Below, piece after piece: positions 63,087 through 64,000 of a DNA stretch of 64,000 bases. The stretch is from Plutella xylostella (taxonomy: Eukaryota > Arthropoda > Insecta > Lepidoptera > Plutellidae), in the NCBI RefSeq assembly GCF_932276165.1, contig NC_064008.1, forward strand, positions 7,755,001-7,819,000. The letters are read 5' to 3'. Under the pieces are notes generated by a model. The model did no database searches. It was not told the DNA's origin and worked only from the letters and a program-made list of their open reading frames with translations. The position numbers and the translations under genes were made by a program. Numbering within the stretch: position 1 is the first letter of the stretch; every line of letters starts with the position of its first letter.

Positions 63087-63499
63087 CACTCACGGGCAAT
63101 GAAAAGGTTCCACTGAGAAAAGCACCACCAGCAATGCGAAAGTAACTGTGTCTGTCTGTTACTCTTTCACGCTAAAACTACTGAACGGATTTGAATGAAA
63201 TTTGGTACACATACGGTCTAGACCCTGGGAAAGAACATAGGCTACTTTTTATCTCGGAATTCCCACGGAAAAACTTTTTAAGGCGAAGCGAAGCGCGCGG
63301 GAACAGCTAGTTACTTATATACGGAAAAGGCCACCTAAATTACGCCTTCTGCAACATTGAAGTACATTTAATAGAGCATCAGGATATTAACAACTAAAAT
63401 CGGTAATATTTTTTATTTTTTTTTAATAATAGTTGGAAAAAATTGGGATCGTTTGGTGTCGGAATTTTGTTAGTGGAACTTTTTCATTGCCCGAGAGTG
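63087..63499. mobile_element. MITE, CACTCACGG family, split
   Basis: CACTCACGGGCAATGAAAAG to CTTTTTCATTGCCCGAGAGTG-like right end, TA on both flanks. Interrupted at 63131-63312. Its right half (CATTTAATAGAGCATCAGGA) corresponds to the site that holds transposon A in the 44014 copy. Confidence 0.88.
63131..63312 (-). mobile_element. Short lepidopteran repeat (TTAAAAAGTTTTCCC family)
   Basis: Minus-strand copy inserted in the MITE: GCGAAAGTAACTGTGTCTGT, AACTACTGAACGGATTTGAA, GGCGAAGCGAAGCGCGCGGG, AACAGCTAG. Confidence 0.88.
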
Positions 63500-63823
63500 T
63501 AAAAGTTATGATTTTTCTCTCAATTTGCGGCTATAGTTAGCTCTTGTAACACTCTCAACAAGGGAGGGATTTTCACTGAATCGATATTTCCCAGTATCGG
63601 ACATAGGTATCTCTATTTTAAATGAAATATTCAAATACCGATAGAAGCCTCCTCTTATGACGCATCAACTGTATTCAACAATACCTAAAACTACCTTATA
63701 CAGGATGGATTATTATCGGTGTTTAGATTTATTATCGGTATTTATATATAGGTAGATTGTTTAGAGTGAGTACAGTACACAATAGATAGATACATACATA
63801 ATTTCTTTATTGCAAATACAGTT
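63500..63823. other. Spacer
   Basis: Nothing recognised. Confidence 0.45.
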
Positions 63824-63865
63824 CAGTTCAGTTCAGTTCAGTTTCTTTATTGCCATAAATTACAA
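63824..63865 (-). mobile_element. Non-LTR tail with (CAGTT)n
   Basis: CAGTTCAGTTCAGTTCAGTT then TCAGTTTCTTTATTGCCATAA: on the minus strand an AATAAAG signal followed by the pentanucleotide tail. Confidence 0.55.
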
Positions 63866-63869
63866 TAGT

Positions 63870-64000
63870 ACACATCTAGAATCTAGAGTTTCCTCACGAT
63901 GTTTTTCTTCACCGTAAAACACATCGTATAATTCTAGGTAAGGACGTACTGAAATTCATAGGCGTGCCTCTGGATTTCAACCCACGTCTTCTTGAATGAG
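63870..64000 (-). mobile_element. SINE, cut by the window end
   Basis: Minus strand: TCGTGAGGAAACTCTAGATT, TTACGGTGAAGAAAAACATC, and a B-box-like GTGGGTTGAAATCC. Same family as 9022-9353; the head continues outside. Confidence 0.65.

Overview
The window is nuclear DNA of an insect, almost certainly a moth or butterfly. It is AT-rich, has no operons or bacterial gene spacing, and is built almost wholly from transposable elements of types common in Lepidoptera: RTE, CR1-like and Gypsy retrotransposons, tRNA-headed SINEs, and many short inverted-repeat elements (MITEs). I found no convincing host protein-coding gene. The only non-TE candidates are a GC-rich island near 3.6 kb and an unidentified GC-rich block near 59.8 kb.

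Layout. 0-9 kb: dispersed repeats, a GC-rich island, a 5'-truncated RTE pseudogene (4.0-5.9 kb), several MITEs and a SINE. 9-19 kb: MITEs (including a 113-bp-arm perfect inverted repeat at 10.0-10.3 kb and a 645-bp element carrying an exon-like start at 12.9-13.6 kb), SINEs and relics. 19.1-20.4 kb: an RT fragment with a 12-bp target duplication and a 34-bp perfect palindrome at its 5' junction. 20.4-27.2 kb: mostly AT-rich sequence with MITEs. 27.2-38.1 kb: RTE scraps, then a CR1-like element with an intact EN-RT ORF whose 3' UTR is split by a complete Gypsy-type LTR retrotransposon (31.6-37.9 kb, identical 177-bp LTRs, 5-bp target duplication). 38-44 kb: SINEs and relics. 44.0-50.4 kb: a four-level nest in which a CACTCAC MITE contains DNA transposon A, which contains a full-length RTE, which contains DNA transposon B. 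50-64 kb: SINEs and MITEs, some nested.

The most informative part is the 44.0-50.4 kb nest. Every layer can be delimited from target-site duplications, and empty sites for the A and B insertions occur elsewhere in the same window. A and B share one design: GGG-starting inverted termini, TA duplications, and a roughly 12-base motif repeated many times inside the ends. B keeps the start of a gene (non-coding exon, GT-AG intron, ATG, early stop) that may be a dead pogo/CENP-B-like transposase.

Expression logic, as far as sequence shows: only the CR1-like ORF2 and the Gypsy gag and pol are open over their expected lengths. Gag and pol lie in different frames (+1) and the protease domain spans the junction. 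The other coding stretches are truncated, frameshifted or interrupted.
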